A DNA stretch of 64,000 nucleotides from Saprospiraceae bacterium (GTDB lineage: Bacteria; Bacteroidota; Bacteroidia; Chitinophagales; Saprospiraceae): contig BQJU01000026.1 in assembly GCA_021604865.1 (NCBI GenBank), forward strand, positions 31,270 through 95,269, in the 5' to 3' direction. Shown here one piece after another: positions 1 to 9,377 of the stretch. Under the pieces are notes generated by a model. That model did no database searches. It saw nothing but the letters and a program-made list of their open reading frames with translations, and was not told where the DNA came from. Positions within the stretch are counted from its first letter, which is position 1. Each line of letters opens with the position of its first letter. The position numbers and the translations under genes are program-made.

Positions 1-839
1 TCAAAGGCAACTACATCCATTTGGCCGGGTGCTTTGATCCCCCAGTCAAACATTTGTTTTAAACCTTCAAGTGCCAGGGTGTTGGTGCAGAAAAAGATGG
101 CTTCAACCTCCTCTTCATAAATTAGATTCCTCAGGGCAGCTTTAATATCGGCTTCAAAGTTGGCGTAGGTGACCTCCTGCATATATTTTGGATCCGGACT
201 GATTCCACTCATTTCCAAGGCCTTCAGATAACCATTTACCCTTTGTTTAAAATGGATCAGTTCAGATTTATAATGAATGATACCGATTTTTTCGTGCCCT
301 TTTTTCAGAAGGTGATTCGTGGCATCCAGAGATGCCTGGAAATTGTCGATAATCACATAGTTGGTCGGCAAATCTTCAAAGTATCGATCTATCAGTACAA
401 AAGGAATCTGGCTCTTTTTAAGCTCGATTAATGTTTCTTTGCATTCATCAGTAGGAGCGATAATAAATCCATCAACCTGACGGGTGGTCAAAAAATCCAG
501 AACCTTCTTTAATTTTATATGATTTTCATCTGAAGATCCAAAAATGACCGTATAATTCAGGGAATGCGCTTCATCCTCGATCGTCCTGGCCAGGTTTGCA
601 AAAAATGGATTGGAGATATCCGCTACAATCAAACCAATGGTCTGAGATCGTTTGCTTTTAAGACTTCGTGCTAGCTGATTGGGCTGATAATTGAGCTCTT
701 TCGCTGTTTGCCTGATCTTTTGTGCTGTTTCCGGGGCCACCCTTCCTTCTTTCGTTTTATTGTTCATCACATAAGAAACAAGTGTAACGGAGACCCCGAG
801 TGCTTCTGCAATATCCTTTAATGAAGTTCTTTTTTTCAT
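1..839 (-). CDS. LacI/GalR-family transcriptional repressor, 3' end cut by the window edge
   Basis: The visible 279 residues start at ATG 839 with a LacI-type helix-turn-helix (residues 4-25, TSLKDIAEALGVSVTLVSYV) and the hinge segment NQLARSLKSKRS. The periplasmic-binding-protein-like effector domain begins at TIGLIVADISNPFF. The C-terminal part lies outside the window. LacI-type proteins bind short palindromes with a central CG, and such a palindrome lies just upstream of this gene, overlapping its own -7 box, with further copies ahead of the susC-like gene. The protein is therefore very likely the autoregulated local repressor of the sugar-utilisation genes at 987-16135. The inducer cannot be read from the sequence; an L-fucose-like sugar is inferred from the neighbouring isomerase. 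Confidence 0.92.
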   Translation of the reverse strand, partial: MKKRTSLKDIAEALGVSVTLVSYVMNNKTKEGRVAPETAQKIRQTAKELNYQPNQLARSLKSKRSQTIGLIVADISNPFFANLARTIEDEAHSLNYTVIFGSSDENHIKLKKVLDFLTTRQVDGFIIAPTDECKETLIELKKSQIPFVLIDRYFEDLPTNYVIIDNFQASLDATNHLLKKGHEKIGIIHYKSELIHFKQRVNGYLKALEMSGISPDPKYMQEVTYANFEADIKAALRNLIYEEEVEAIFFCTNTLALEGLKQMFDWGIKAPGQMDVVAF

Positions 840-844
840 AAGTT

Positions 845-890
845 GCTTAAACGTTAAAGCAAATATATTGGAAAACTTAGTACTGGCAAA
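845..890 (-). promoter_or_regulatory. Promoter and autoregulatory operator of the LacI-type gene
   Basis: On the minus strand a -33 box TTTG (890-887) is followed after exactly 19 bases by a -7 box TATATTTG (867-860), matching the Bacteroidota consensus TTTG-N19-TAnnTTTG. The near-palindrome GCTTTAACGTTTAAGC (minus strand, 860-845) starts on the last base of the -7 box and covers the expected transcription start. A bound repressor would block initiation. The ATG at 839 leaves a leader of only about 15 nucleotides. The same promoter/operator layout occurs at 16436-16481. Confidence 0.8.
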
Positions 891-986
891 TTATTTTCCA
901 ATTTTTTTATCTTTTTTGAAAGAATTAAAGTTCTATTGGTCTTTCTACCCATTTATATTTTGATTATCACGGTGAAAACCTAATGT

Positions 987-2117
987 TTATTTAAGTTTTT
1001 TGGGGTCGATAAGTACATATTTAATCCCTTGTCTTTGATAGGTATAAGTGATATGCACCAAACCATCGGGAGATTGGATAATGGCCGGATAAGAAAACTC
1101 TCCTTCCTCCCGTTCCAGGGTCATGATCGGTCTCCAATCTTTGCCATCCTCGGAGATAGCCAAATTGAGCATGGCCCGTCCAGCGGGAAATGGATTGTTG
1201 CGAACCGTATGGTTGTAGATCAACAATTGCCGGCCATCCAGTAAGGTGACCGCATCTGTTCCGGCACTGGGGTTGGGTAGGGGAGTGGGGGTCATTTTAC
1301 CCCAACTTTGTCCGCCATCTTCCGACCAGCTTTGTGAGATAACATTCTGTCGGGTTCGGCACAAAATCTGCATATTTCCATTGGCATAGGTTAAAATACT
1401 GGGCTGTATGGCATCAAAGGCAACACCATCATTGATAGGTCCGATGACTTGCCAGGTCTTACCCAGGTCCTTGGTGCTTTCGAAATGGACCTTCCAGAAA
1501 GCTTCTTCTCCTACTTTAGTTTCAGTGCTTGAAGGACATAAAATAGTTCCATCGCTCAGCTGGATCGGTTTGTTTTTTATGGGGCCTAGAATGGGACCTA
1601 ATGGGCCTTCGCCCAATTTCACAGGTTCTGACCAGGTTTCTCCCTCATCGTCAGAAGTAGTCAACATTCCCCACCATTCCCGCGGTGAAGGGCCAATTTT
1701 GTAAAACAACATCAAAGGGCCCGATTTCGGTTGGAAAAGAACGGGATTCCAGCAGGGATACCGCAAGCTTTCCGACTGAATACCATTGGCTACCTCTATG
1801 GGGGTTGACCATTTTCCGTCTTTCAGACGCGATACCCAGATACCCACATCGGGGTTTTTTTCGTGAGTTCCGCCAAACCAGGCTGCAATGGGACCGGAAG
1901 CCGTATTTTCAATAGTTGAGGCATGACATTGAGGCGTTGGTTTATGATCCAGCGGATAAATTAATTCCCCTTTAATCATTCCATTTTTTCCCGGTTTGGT
2001 TATTTCTGTCATGTCATAAGGATTTGGTTTTAACGATGCACAACCAAAACAGAGTGGTACAAGCAGTACCAAGCCTATCATTCTTATAAAAAAGAGCTTA
2101 TTAGGAAGGATTGACAT
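987..2117 (-). CDS. Sialidase-like Asp-box propeller lipoprotein
   Basis: A 376-residue protein if started at ATG 2117, which puts a lipoprotein signal peptide ending in FGC at the N-terminus. An upstream in-frame start at 2165 would add 16 residues that spoil the signal. Asp-box motifs (S-x-D-x-G-x-T/S-W) appear as SDDEGETW, SEDGGQSW and a degenerate SEDGKDW, so the fold is a six-bladed sialidase-type propeller (BNR_2-like). The motif WNPVLF is shared by a group usually labelled exo-sialidase, but there is no evidence that sialic acid is the substrate. It is the last structural gene of the glycan locus, 108 bases after fucI. It probably acts on a glycan at the cell surface or in the periplasm. 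Confidence 0.8.
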   Translation of the reverse strand: MSILPNKLFFIRMIGLVLLVPLCFGCASLKPNPYDMTEITKPGKNGMIKGELIYPLDHKPTPQCHASTIENTASGPIAAWFGGTHEKNPDVGIWVSRLKDGKWSTPIEVANGIQSESLRYPCWNPVLFQPKSGPLMLFYKIGPSPREWWGMLTTSDDEGETWSEPVKLGEGPLGPILGPIKNKPIQLSDGTILCPSSTETKVGEEAFWKVHFESTKDLGKTWQVIGPINDGVAFDAIQPSILTYANGNMQILCRTRQNVISQSWSEDGGQSWGKMTPTPLPNPSAGTDAVTLLDGRQLLIYNHTVRNNPFPAGRAMLNLAISEDGKDWRPIMTLEREEGEFSYPAIIQSPDGLVHITYTYQRQGIKYVLIDPKKLK

Positions 2118-2137
2118 AGTTTCTATTTTTAATAGCA

Positions 2138-2223
2138 TTGTTTCGTAGGGGCCGGGCAGTGGCATGAATGGGCACTCGTTTGGAGGCCATCCGTTTTGAC
2201 GATGTCAGGCCCCTGCGTAACAA
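2138..2223. repeat. Palindromic intergenic repeat between fucI and the Asp-box gene
   Basis: TTGTTTCGTAGGGGCC (2138-2153) pairs with GGCCCCTGCGTAACAA (2208-2223) with two mismatches, around a loop of about 54 bases that contains GTTTGGAGGCC. Both sequences recur elsewhere in the window (16343, 35648, 35871; 22060, 22111), so this is a dispersed palindromic element. Lying in the operon, it could act as an RNA hairpin that partly separates expression of the last gene. Confidence 0.6.
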
Positions 2224-2225
2224 CG

Positions 2226-4004
2226 TTAATACAGTGGGCCATAATTTTTACAGGCTCTAAAATCAGCACCTTCCGCATCCATGCCAAAGGAAGCCCAGTC
2301 TTTTGGACGGAAAATTCTGCTATCCTCTATATTGTGCATACACACGGGAATGCTCAGCATAGCACATAATGTGATGAGCTCATGGCCATAATGGCCATAA
2401 CTAAAGGCACCGTGATTAGCCCCCCAATTGGCCATCACCGAATACACATCCTTGAAGGGACCCTTTCCGGTAAGCCTTGGCACAAACCAGGTAGTTGGCC
2501 AGGTGGGATCAGTGCGCTCGTCTAGGGTTTTGTGTACTTTTTCCGGCAATTCTACGGTCCAGCCTTCTGCAATTTGCATCACGGGCCCCAGGCCGTCAAC
2601 GATGTTGATCCTGCACATGGTGACCGGCATATTTCCTCTAGTCACAAAATGAGAGGAATACCCCCCTCCACGGAAATATTCGTAGGAAGCCGGTGGCCAA
2701 TCCGTTGCATCCAGACATTTTTGTGCCTCTTCTCTTGTAATATCCCAAAATGGTTTCATGGCTGGCTGGCCTTCTATTTCCTGCTGACCGGTGCCATCCA
2801 GGGTCGAAGAACCGGAGTTAATGAGGTGGATGATGCCGTTTTCAGCCCTGCCTTCCAATTGATGACCAGTAACCCTTTTCACCGAAGCAGGACTCCAATA
2901 GGTACGTACATCTGAAAACATCTGTGCTTGATTGGTCAACAAATACCCAAACAACATAGAGATTCCATTAAGCGAATCATTTTCAGTAGCCATCATGAAG
3001 GGCGCGCGTATGCCATTCCAATCAAAAGAAGAATTGAGTATGGCTTCCATAAAGTCCCCGTTAGGCATAAAATCAGTCCATTGGCGTTGCCCCTGAAACC
3101 CTGCTGCAATGGCATAATGGCCCAAGGCTTCTTCCCCAAAGCCCAATGCCTCCAGTTTTGTATTGCCAATCATTAAATCCCGGCAAATCAGCGTCATTTT
3201 GACCACCATTTCCCATTCCTGATCCATGCGTTGACGGGATTTGTGTTTCTCTTTTGGGTTTAGGTTTTTGCCTTCCGTACAGTTCTTTTTAGTCCATTTC
3301 AGGGCTTTTTGAAATTCTTCCGGGTCATAGATCTTCTGCTCCAATCGCCGTTGTACCTCACTCATATCCACAAACTCATTGCGCATGCCGAGGTAGTGCT
3401 GGAAGAAATTTTCATTGATAATAGATCCTGCGATACCCATAGATACCGATCCTATTGATAGATAAGATTTTCCTTTCATGGTGGCAACGGCTAAGCCGGC
3501 ACGGGCAAATTGCAGCAGGTATTGTTGCACCTCTTCCGGAATGCTTTCATCATTACTGTCCTGCACATCCTGTCCATATATGCTGAAAGCAGGTACTCCT
3601 TTTTGTGCATGTCCGGCAAGCGCAGCGGCGAGGTATACAGCTCCTGGTCTTTCGGTACCATTAAATCCCCAAATGGCTTTGGGGTGAGTAGGGTGCATAT
3701 CGATAGTTTCAGTGCCATAACACCAACAGGGCGTTACGGTAATGGTGAGCCCTACACCTGTTTTTGCAAATTTTTCTGCACACCTTTGGGCCTCAGGTAC
3801 CCTGCCAATCGTGGTGTCCGCTATAACACATTCTACCGGACTTCCATTGTAATATTTCAAGCGAGAGGATATCAGTTTGGCTACCCTTTGTGCCATACCC
3901 ATGGTGCTTTCTTCCAGTGATTCTCTAATTCCACCCAAGCGAGCATCGATAACAGGCCGAATGCCCACTTTGGGCATGTTTCCCACGTGGTGATGTTGAT
4001 CCAT
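2226..4004 (-). CDS. fucI: L-fucose isomerase
   Basis: A 592-residue protein, close to the 591 residues of E. coli FucI. The family converts L-fucose to L-fuculose (and D-arabinose to D-ribulose) with a Mn(II) ion in the cytoplasm. The metal ligands and catalytic residues are conserved: Glu341 in [10 protein letters not shown], Asp365 in [10 protein letters not shown] and His531 in [13 protein letters not shown], matching E. coli Glu337, Asp361 and His528. The gene follows the symporter by 45 bases on the same strand. No fuculokinase or fuculose-phosphate aldolase lies in the locus, so the later steps must be encoded elsewhere, or a non-phosphorylating route is used. Confidence 0.93.
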   Translation of the reverse strand: MDQHHHVGNMPKVGIRPVIDARLGGIRESLEESTMGMAQRVAKLISSRLKYYNGSPVECVIADTTIGRVPEAQRCAEKFAKTGVGLTITVTPCWCYGTETIDMHPTHPKAIWGFNGTERPGAVYLAAALAGHAQKGVPAFSIYGQDVQDSNDESIPEEVQQYLLQFARAGLAVATMKGKSYLSIGSVSMGIAGSIINENFFQHYLGMRNEFVDMSEVQRRLEQKIYDPEEFQKALKWTKKNCTEGKNLNPKEKHKSRQRMDQEWEMVVKMTLICRDLMIGNTKLEALGFGEEALGHYAIAAGFQGQRQWTDFMPNGDFMEAILNSSFDWNGIRAPFMMATENDSLNGISMLFGYLLTNQAQMFSDVRTYWSPASVKRVTGHQLEGRAENGIIHLINSGSSTLDGTGQQEIEGQPAMKPFWDITREEAQKCLDATDWPPASYEYFRGGGYSSHFVTRGNMPVTMCRINIVDGLGPVMQIAEGWTVELPEKVHKTLDERTDPTWPTTWFVPRLTGKGPFKDVYSVMANWGANHGAFSYGHYGHELITLCAMLSIPVCMHNIEDSRIFRPKDWASFGMDAEGADFRACKNYGPLY

Positions 4005-4049
4005 TGTAATATATTTTTTATACTGAAAGCAGTTTCAGTGTTTCGAAAA

Positions 4050-5582
4050 TCATTTGTTTTTTTCTTTGTGAGGCATAGTCCAAATGGTTAAACCAGTCAG
4101 ATCTTTTTCCTTTTTGGGAGATAAATAACTAATCAATAATGCGAGGACAATAAAAAATCCGTTGACGGTAGCCCCAACCCAATAGCTGTGTATACCAAGG
4201 CTTAAGGCCGGTGGTAACCAACCAATGGATCCCAACCCGAGATAAATATTGAAAAGTATAGCCAGCACCATCGCCATTGTGGCTGCCGTTCCATCTACCC
4301 GTCGGGTAAAAAATCCGAGCATAAATAAGCCCATCAGACAGCCACCAAAAATACTGGTGACAATCAGACTGAGGTCATTCATACTTTCTTTTTCGATTCG
4401 ACTGAAAATAATAGCTCCCAGTATGACGAGTAAGGTGACCACCATAGCAATTAATCTTGCAGATCGCAGGTAGTATTTATCATCCCGATCCTTTGCCAGA
4501 TATGGTTTCATCAGGTCAATGACACTTACCGTAGAAATCGCATTAATGCCGGAATCCAAGCTACTCATGGCTGCCGCAAGTACAGCGGAAATAACAATGC
4601 CCGCCACGCCAGCAGGCAGGTTTTTTAGAATAAAATAGGGCAATACCTGATCTGCTTCGAGTGCGGCAACTCCCGGGTCTGGAAAAACCGCGTAATAAGC
4701 AAAAAGGGAAGTGCCGACAAAAAAGAAAAGGGTCCACATCGGCAGCGCAATAACAGAATAGAGTGCCGTTGCTTTGCGGGCCTCCCGGGTAGAGCGGGCG
4801 GCTGCATAACGTTGCACCATATTCTGGTCACCTCCGTAAATCATCAACCAGTTGACGACACCCAAAATGGCAACAGTCCAGAAGGTACGCTCTGCAAGGT
4901 TCCACTCAAAACTTCCCAAACTGAACTTATCCTGAGCTTTCCCAATCTCGATGATTTGCCCAAAACCTCCGGGCAGATCCAACGCAATGAGGGTAAAACA
5001 CAACACCCCTCCCAGAATGAGGATGCCCGCCTGGATCACATCGGTCCAAATAACTGCTTCAATCCCACCGGCAATGGTGTAAAAAGCAATAAAGATACCC
5101 GCTCCGATAATGACCAACTCAATTGGAGCTCCAGTTAGAAATTGAATGGGCAGAGATACCAAAAAGAGGATTTGAGCCATCCGGATTAACTGCAAAGCAA
5201 TAAAACTACAGGTGCCATAAATTCTTGGAGCCATTCCGTAGCGATGCCCCAGGTATTCAAAGGCCGAAGTGAGTTTACCCTGGCGAAAAAACGGTATAAA
5301 TACCACAATGGCTACGATAGCCACAAACGGTAACACCAGGTTGACACTCAGTTGCCGCCAATCCAATACATAAGCAGCTGCAGGCAATGCCAGGAAAGTG
5401 GCAGAACTAATAATCGTGCCTAACATGGATAAACCTATTACCCAACCCGGGAAGGCACGGTTGCCAACAAAATACTCCTCAGTTGTATTGTTGCGGCGGC
5501 TAAAATAAGCGCCGATCAAGACCATTCCAAGCAGATAAAGGACAATGGCAGCAATATCAAGCGGCCGAATAGCTAGTTCCAT
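4050..5582 (-). CDS. Sodium:solute symporter (SSS family), probable sugar importer
   Basis: A 510-residue integral membrane protein with about 13-14 hydrophobic segments beginning at residue 10. It carries SSS features: a YFVGNR-type segment after the first helix and a GGIEAVIWTDVIQ segment in the middle, typical of sodium/sugar and sodium/solute cotransporters. It starts at ATG 5582, 6 bases after the sulfatase stop, so the two are probably translated from one message. By position it should bring the monosaccharide released by the periplasmic enzymes into the cytoplasm for the isomerase encoded next. Exact substrate is inferred from context only. Confidence 0.88.
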   Translation of the reverse strand: MELAIRPLDIAAIVLYLLGMVLIGAYFSRRNNTTEEYFVGNRAFPGWVIGLSMLGTIISSATFLALPAAAYVLDWRQLSVNLVLPFVAIVAIVVFIPFFRQGKLTSAFEYLGHRYGMAPRIYGTCSFIALQLIRMAQILFLVSLPIQFLTGAPIELVIIGAGIFIAFYTIAGGIEAVIWTDVIQAGILILGGVLCFTLIALDLPGGFGQIIEIGKAQDKFSLGSFEWNLAERTFWTVAILGVVNWLMIYGGDQNMVQRYAAARSTREARKATALYSVIALPMWTLFFFVGTSLFAYYAVFPDPGVAALEADQVLPYFILKNLPAGVAGIVISAVLAAAMSSLDSGINAISTVSVIDLMKPYLAKDRDDKYYLRSARLIAMVVTLLVILGAIIFSRIEKESMNDLSLIVTSIFGGCLMGLFMLGFFTRRVDGTAATMAMVLAILFNIYLGLGSIGWLPPALSLGIHSYWVGATVNGFFIVLALLISYLSPKKEKDLTGLTIWTMPHKEKNK

Positions 5583-5588
5583 AAATTC

Positions 5589-6917
5589 TTATCTTTTTTC
5601 ACTGGATGTAACATCCTTTTCCCAATTGGAGAAACGCTGTTGAAATCGGGTTACTTTTTTTCGTTTATTCCCAGAGAGATTATGTGTTTCTCTAGGGTCT
5701 TTTTTTAAATTAAAAAGGTATTGCCCTTCTTTATTTTTTACGTATTTCCAGTGCCCCTCGCGAATGGCATAGGCCTCGGTTTTGGTATAAAAATTATTAA
5801 ACCGCCAGTAAAGCGTCCGATTTGGCAAGCTTTTACCTTGCAGCCATACTGAACTCAGATCGGTGCCATCAAAAGCTACATCTTTTGGCGGTTCAATGCC
5901 TGCCAAATGCAGAAAGGTAGGCAATAGGTCCATTGTCATGCTAGTGGCTGCTGTTTCTGTGCCTGGTTGAATATGCCCTGGCCAATTGGCAATAGCCGGA
6001 ACCCTGTGGCCGCCTTCAAAGAGGTCTCCTTTTTGGCCACGATAGGGCCCATTGCTACCAACCCACGAATAAGCCCCATTATCAGAGGTGATGAAGATCA
6101 GGGTGTTTTCCCGCAAACCTAAACGTTCCAGGGTAGCCACCGTTTCTCCTACACTGTTGTCGACAGCGATTAACATATCGCGATAAGCACGTTTGTATTC
6201 CGATTCCGGCAATGGACCATATTTGGTGTCGTGCCAGATTTTTCCAATTGTACGGTGCGGTGGGTCATCGGGACCCTGAAAAGGGAAATGACAAGCAACG
6301 TGGGAAACAAAGGCAAAAAACGGCTGATCATGGTTTTCCTCAATAAAATCGTTGGTATGTTTGGTAATAAGGTCCGTGAGGTAACCAGGTTCTTCGTTGA
6401 GTTGTTGATTTTTAAACCAATCCAATTCTCCAACCCGGGAAACATGTGTGTGATAGTCTGGTGAATTGTTGCTAACCCAACTTTCGTCAAAACCCTGATC
6501 GTTGGGCCCAAACAGACTAACATGTCCGACATGCCATTTTCCAAAGACGCCGCTTTTATATCCGGCCTTTTGCAGTTCCTCAGCAATCATGGTTTTAGGC
6601 AGTGCTACGCCTATTTCTTTGGTAAATCCAATCGCACTTTCTACGCCAGACCTTTGCTGGTATTGGCCGGTCAATAGGGCCGCACGGGTCGGGCTGCATA
6701 CACAACCATTGGTATGAAAATCGGTCATTACCATGCCCTCCGCAGCGAGTTTGTCTATATTCGGTGTCGGATGAATATCATTTCCATAACACCCCATATC
6801 ACCATAGCCTAAGTCGTCGATAACAATCAAGACGATATTCGGTGTTTTCGGAGCAGAATAGGAAAATCCAGCCGTTATGGTCGTGATGACCAACAGGACA
6901 AACGTGTAAATTTTCAT
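5589..6917 (-). CDS. Type I formylglycine-dependent sulfatase, secreted
   Basis: 442 residues with a signal peptide (about 1-21). The sulfatase signature CSPTRAALLTG places the cysteine converted to formylglycine at residue 74. Metal-binding Asp34-Asp35 lie in VIDDLGYGD, and further active-site segments are GKWHVGH and TSDNGAYSW. The family hydrolyses sulfate esters, usually on polysaccharides, in the periplasm. It needs an anaerobic or aerobic formylglycine-generating enzyme from elsewhere. The stop of the preceding lipoprotein gene and this start are tightly spaced (2 bases on the upstream side), consistent with one operon. Its presence indicates that the glycan is sulfated. Regiospecificity cannot be read. 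Confidence 0.93.
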   Translation of the reverse strand: MKIYTFVLLVITTITAGFSYSAPKTPNIVLIVIDDLGYGDMGCYGNDIHPTPNIDKLAAEGMVMTDFHTNGCVCSPTRAALLTGQYQQRSGVESAIGFTKEIGVALPKTMIAEELQKAGYKSGVFGKWHVGHVSLFGPNDQGFDESWVSNNSPDYHTHVSRVGELDWFKNQQLNEEPGYLTDLITKHTNDFIEENHDQPFFAFVSHVACHFPFQGPDDPPHRTIGKIWHDTKYGPLPESEYKRAYRDMLIAVDNSVGETVATLERLGLRENTLIFITSDNGAYSWVGSNGPYRGQKGDLFEGGHRVPAIANWPGHIQPGTETAATSMTMDLLPTFLHLAGIEPPKDVAFDGTDLSSVWLQGKSLPNRTLYWRFNNFYTKTEAYAIREGHWKYVKNKEGQYLFNLKKDPRETHNLSGNKRKKVTRFQQRFSNWEKDVTSSEKR

Positions 6918-6919
6918 GT

Positions 6920-8128
6920 CTATAAGTTATTCAGATCACTAATCTTTATTTTGAGCACTTCTACACTTTGTTTACCTCCCGAAAAGGCCACCATTAAATA
7001 GCCATTGTGTTCCATTACATGTGGATAATCTACCCGCCGGCCACCAGTCAGGTAGCCCATTTTATTAAAAACCATACCATCCTCGCTAATAGAAATGGTC
7101 AACGGATCACGCTGTTTGGGATTGGCATTGGAGACCAATACAAAACGGCCGTCACTCAATTGCAGGCCATGAATTTTTGAGGTAGCATCTGGAAAGTCGG
7201 TTTGTATAGGTTTACTCCAGTTGCGGCCATTATCCGTAGAGAAAGACCGGTAGAGATAGCCCCCTTTCCGATTGTCCCGAAACAACGCCATCAGGCTTTT
7301 GTCCGGAAGTAGCCACCAGAGTGGTTCCTCAGCAGCTAATTCGCTGTCAGAGCCGAGTACAGGATAGGATTCCCACTGGTCAATGGCATCGACTCCGCCA
7401 ACCAGGAAGTGAACTTCTGTATCCTTATAGTTATAGGGCCTTCTGGACATCATCCATTCGCCGGACGGAATTTTTTGCGGAGGGAAATTATTGATGGCAT
7501 CGTCATAAATAACACCGAGATCTTCCCAACTTTCCTCTACCGGATTTAGACGGAAAGCATGTAATTCCAGGCTGGGGCCAAAGAAGCCTCCTGCTTCATC
7601 CAGAGAGGCCAGGGCCAGCAGTTCTCCATCTCTTAGCCAGAATCCGCGGGAAATCCAACGCAACCCCTTGTCAGTTCTTGTTCCATAAAATTCTGAACCT
7701 ATGCCGGAGTTAGGGGGTTCAGGGGTAAGAAACTGTGGCTCGCTCCATTGCAAACAATCCATGCTTGTCGCAAATTTTACCCGCTGACCGACCCGATCCT
7801 CTATGCCGGGGCCATCACTCCACATAATCCAGTATTTGCCCTTGTGGAAGATAAGGTAATTGTGTTGATTGACCCCATCAACCGGTTTGACATCACTCAC
7901 GACTACATGTTCGCTCGGCACTTTAGGCAGGCTGTCATAATTAATTTGATGGTGATCCTCCGGTACCCAGTCGCCCATGAGCATCACCTTTGACAATGGA
8001 TTATTGGCGGGGTCTGGATAGTCTACTTTTTCCTCTGCTGGAGCAGGGGGATTGGCACATCCGGCAAAGAGTAAGATCATCAGCCCGGCTTTCAGGCTAT
8101 TCAGGAATAATGCTTTTGGATTCATCAT
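6920..8128 (-). CDS. Asp-box propeller lipoprotein, tandem paralogue 2
   Basis: 402 residues. A lipoprotein signal (LMILLFAGC) gives a mature N-terminal cysteine at about residue 24. It is a clear paralogue of the next gene upstream (8135-9361): both share DWVPEDxHQI, LPKVPSEH, VNQHNYL, MWSDGPG, NNFPP and the C-terminal KIKISDLxNL. Degenerate Asp-box-like turns (STDNGRNWSKP, SEDGMVFN) suggest a sialidase-type beta-propeller. The family is often annotated as exo-alpha-sialidase-like or BNR protein. Enzymatic activity is unproven. It sits between its paralogue and the sulfatase, in the same operon, and probably acts on the same glycan. Confidence 0.75.
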   Translation of the reverse strand: MMNPKALFLNSLKAGLMILLFAGCANPPAPAEEKVDYPDPANNPLSKVMLMGDWVPEDHHQINYDSLPKVPSEHVVVSDVKPVDGVNQHNYLIFHKGKYWIMWSDGPGIEDRVGQRVKFATSMDCLQWSEPQFLTPEPPNSGIGSEFYGTRTDKGLRWISRGFWLRDGELLALASLDEAGGFFGPSLELHAFRLNPVEESWEDLGVIYDDAINNFPPQKIPSGEWMMSRRPYNYKDTEVHFLVGGVDAIDQWESYPVLGSDSELAAEEPLWWLLPDKSLMALFRDNRKGGYLYRSFSTDNGRNWSKPIQTDFPDATSKIHGLQLSDGRFVLVSNANPKQRDPLTISISEDGMVFNKMGYLTGGRRVDYPHVMEHNGYLMVAFSGGKQSVEVLKIKISDLNNL

Positions 8129-8134
8129 AATTGA

Positions 8135-9361
8135 TTATAGGTTATCAAGGTCTGAAATTTTAATTTTGAGTACTTCTACAGTTTGTTTGGCACTGGCAAA
8201 AGCTACCAATAGATAGCCTTCGTGCTCGATGACGTGTGGATAATCGATATGACGGCCTCCTACCAGATAGCCCATTTTGTTGAAAATAATGCCATCGTCA
8301 CTAATAGAAATCGCCAGAGGATCTCGCTTTTTTGGATTGGGATTTGATACCAATACGTATCGGCCATCAGGGAGACGGACCCCGCTAAATTTGGAAGTAG
8401 CATCGGGGAAATTCGTCCGTACTGGCTTGGTCCAATTGCGGCCGTTATCGGTAGAAAAAGCCCGGTAGAGGAATCCACTACGCAGATTATCCCGGAATAA
8501 ACCCGCCAGTTTATTATTATCTGGCAACACCCACCAGTAGGGCTCTTCAGCTGCTAATGTGGAATCTTTGTATTCCACTATTGGAAAGGATTCCCATTCA
8601 TTGTAAGCCTTTGTTCCGCCCACCATAAAATGAACATCTCCCACACTATCCCTACGAGACATCATCCATTCCCCATTAGGCAATTGTTTTGGCGGGAAAT
8701 TATTCATCGCATTGTCATAGAGAAGGCCGAGGTGATTCCATTGCACGTCGTCCCCTTCCGCTAATTCATAAGCGTGAAGCTGGAGTCCTTCTCCTCGATA
8801 ACCGGGGGCATTGTAGTGGGTGACTAAGGCTAGCAACTTGCCATCTCTGATCCAGAAACCGCGAGCAAGCCAACCAAAACCTTCAGCAGGAGGACCCGTT
8901 AAATCGAAAGGTTCACTCCAGTTTAGCCCATCTTTGCTATAAGCAAATGAAACCCGCTGTTCGGCCCGGTCATGTCCCGGTACCCGGTCCCGGTGAAGTT
9001 CTGGTTCCGTTTTCTGCACGCCGGGGCCGTCACTCCACATCGCCCAGAATTGATCTTTGTAATACACCAGGTAGTTGTGTTGATTGACCCAATTGCCACC
9101 TCGGTCGCGCACATCGCTAACAATGGCATGTTCGCTTGGTACTTTAGGCAATTCGGCAAAATCGATCTGGTGTGAGTCCTCCGGCACCCAATCTCCCGCT
9201 AGCATAATAGAGGATTGGGAACTGGGTGTTTGTTCCGGGGAATCTGTCTTTTGATCGTTTGTACAAGACATCATCACAATCACTAAACAAATTAAAATGA
9301 ATGAATGGTGATGACAAGTCCTTTTTAGGAAAGGAATAAGTTGTGGGTTTTTTATAGCCAT
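8135..9361 (-). CDS. Asp-box propeller lipoprotein, tandem paralogue 1
   Basis: 408 residues. Lipoprotein signal peptide with the lipobox VMMSC (Cys about residue 33). It is highly similar along its length to the following gene (6920-8128), so the pair arose by tandem duplication. Blade-like turns include STDNGRNWTKP and SDDGIIFNKMG, and the block NNFPPKQLPNGEWMMSRR is shared. It lies 16 bases downstream of the FAD oxidoreductase and 6 bases upstream of its paralogue. Substrate and mechanism are unknown. A surface or periplasmic glycan-active role is inferred from the SusC/SusD, sulfatase and isomerase neighbours. Confidence 0.75.
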   Translation of the reverse strand: MAIKNPQLIPFLKRTCHHHSFILICLVIVMMSCTNDQKTDSPEQTPSSQSSIMLAGDWVPEDSHQIDFAELPKVPSEHAIVSDVRDRGGNWVNQHNYLVYYKDQFWAMWSDGPGVQKTEPELHRDRVPGHDRAEQRVSFAYSKDGLNWSEPFDLTGPPAEGFGWLARGFWIRDGKLLALVTHYNAPGYRGEGLQLHAYELAEGDDVQWNHLGLLYDNAMNNFPPKQLPNGEWMMSRRDSVGDVHFMVGGTKAYNEWESFPIVEYKDSTLAAEEPYWWVLPDNNKLAGLFRDNLRSGFLYRAFSTDNGRNWTKPVRTNFPDATSKFSGVRLPDGRYVLVSNPNPKKRDPLAISISDDGIIFNKMGYLVGGRHIDYPHVIEHEGYLLVAFASAKQTVEVLKIKISDLDNL

Positions 9362-9377
9362 GCTCTTGGTGTTTTGT

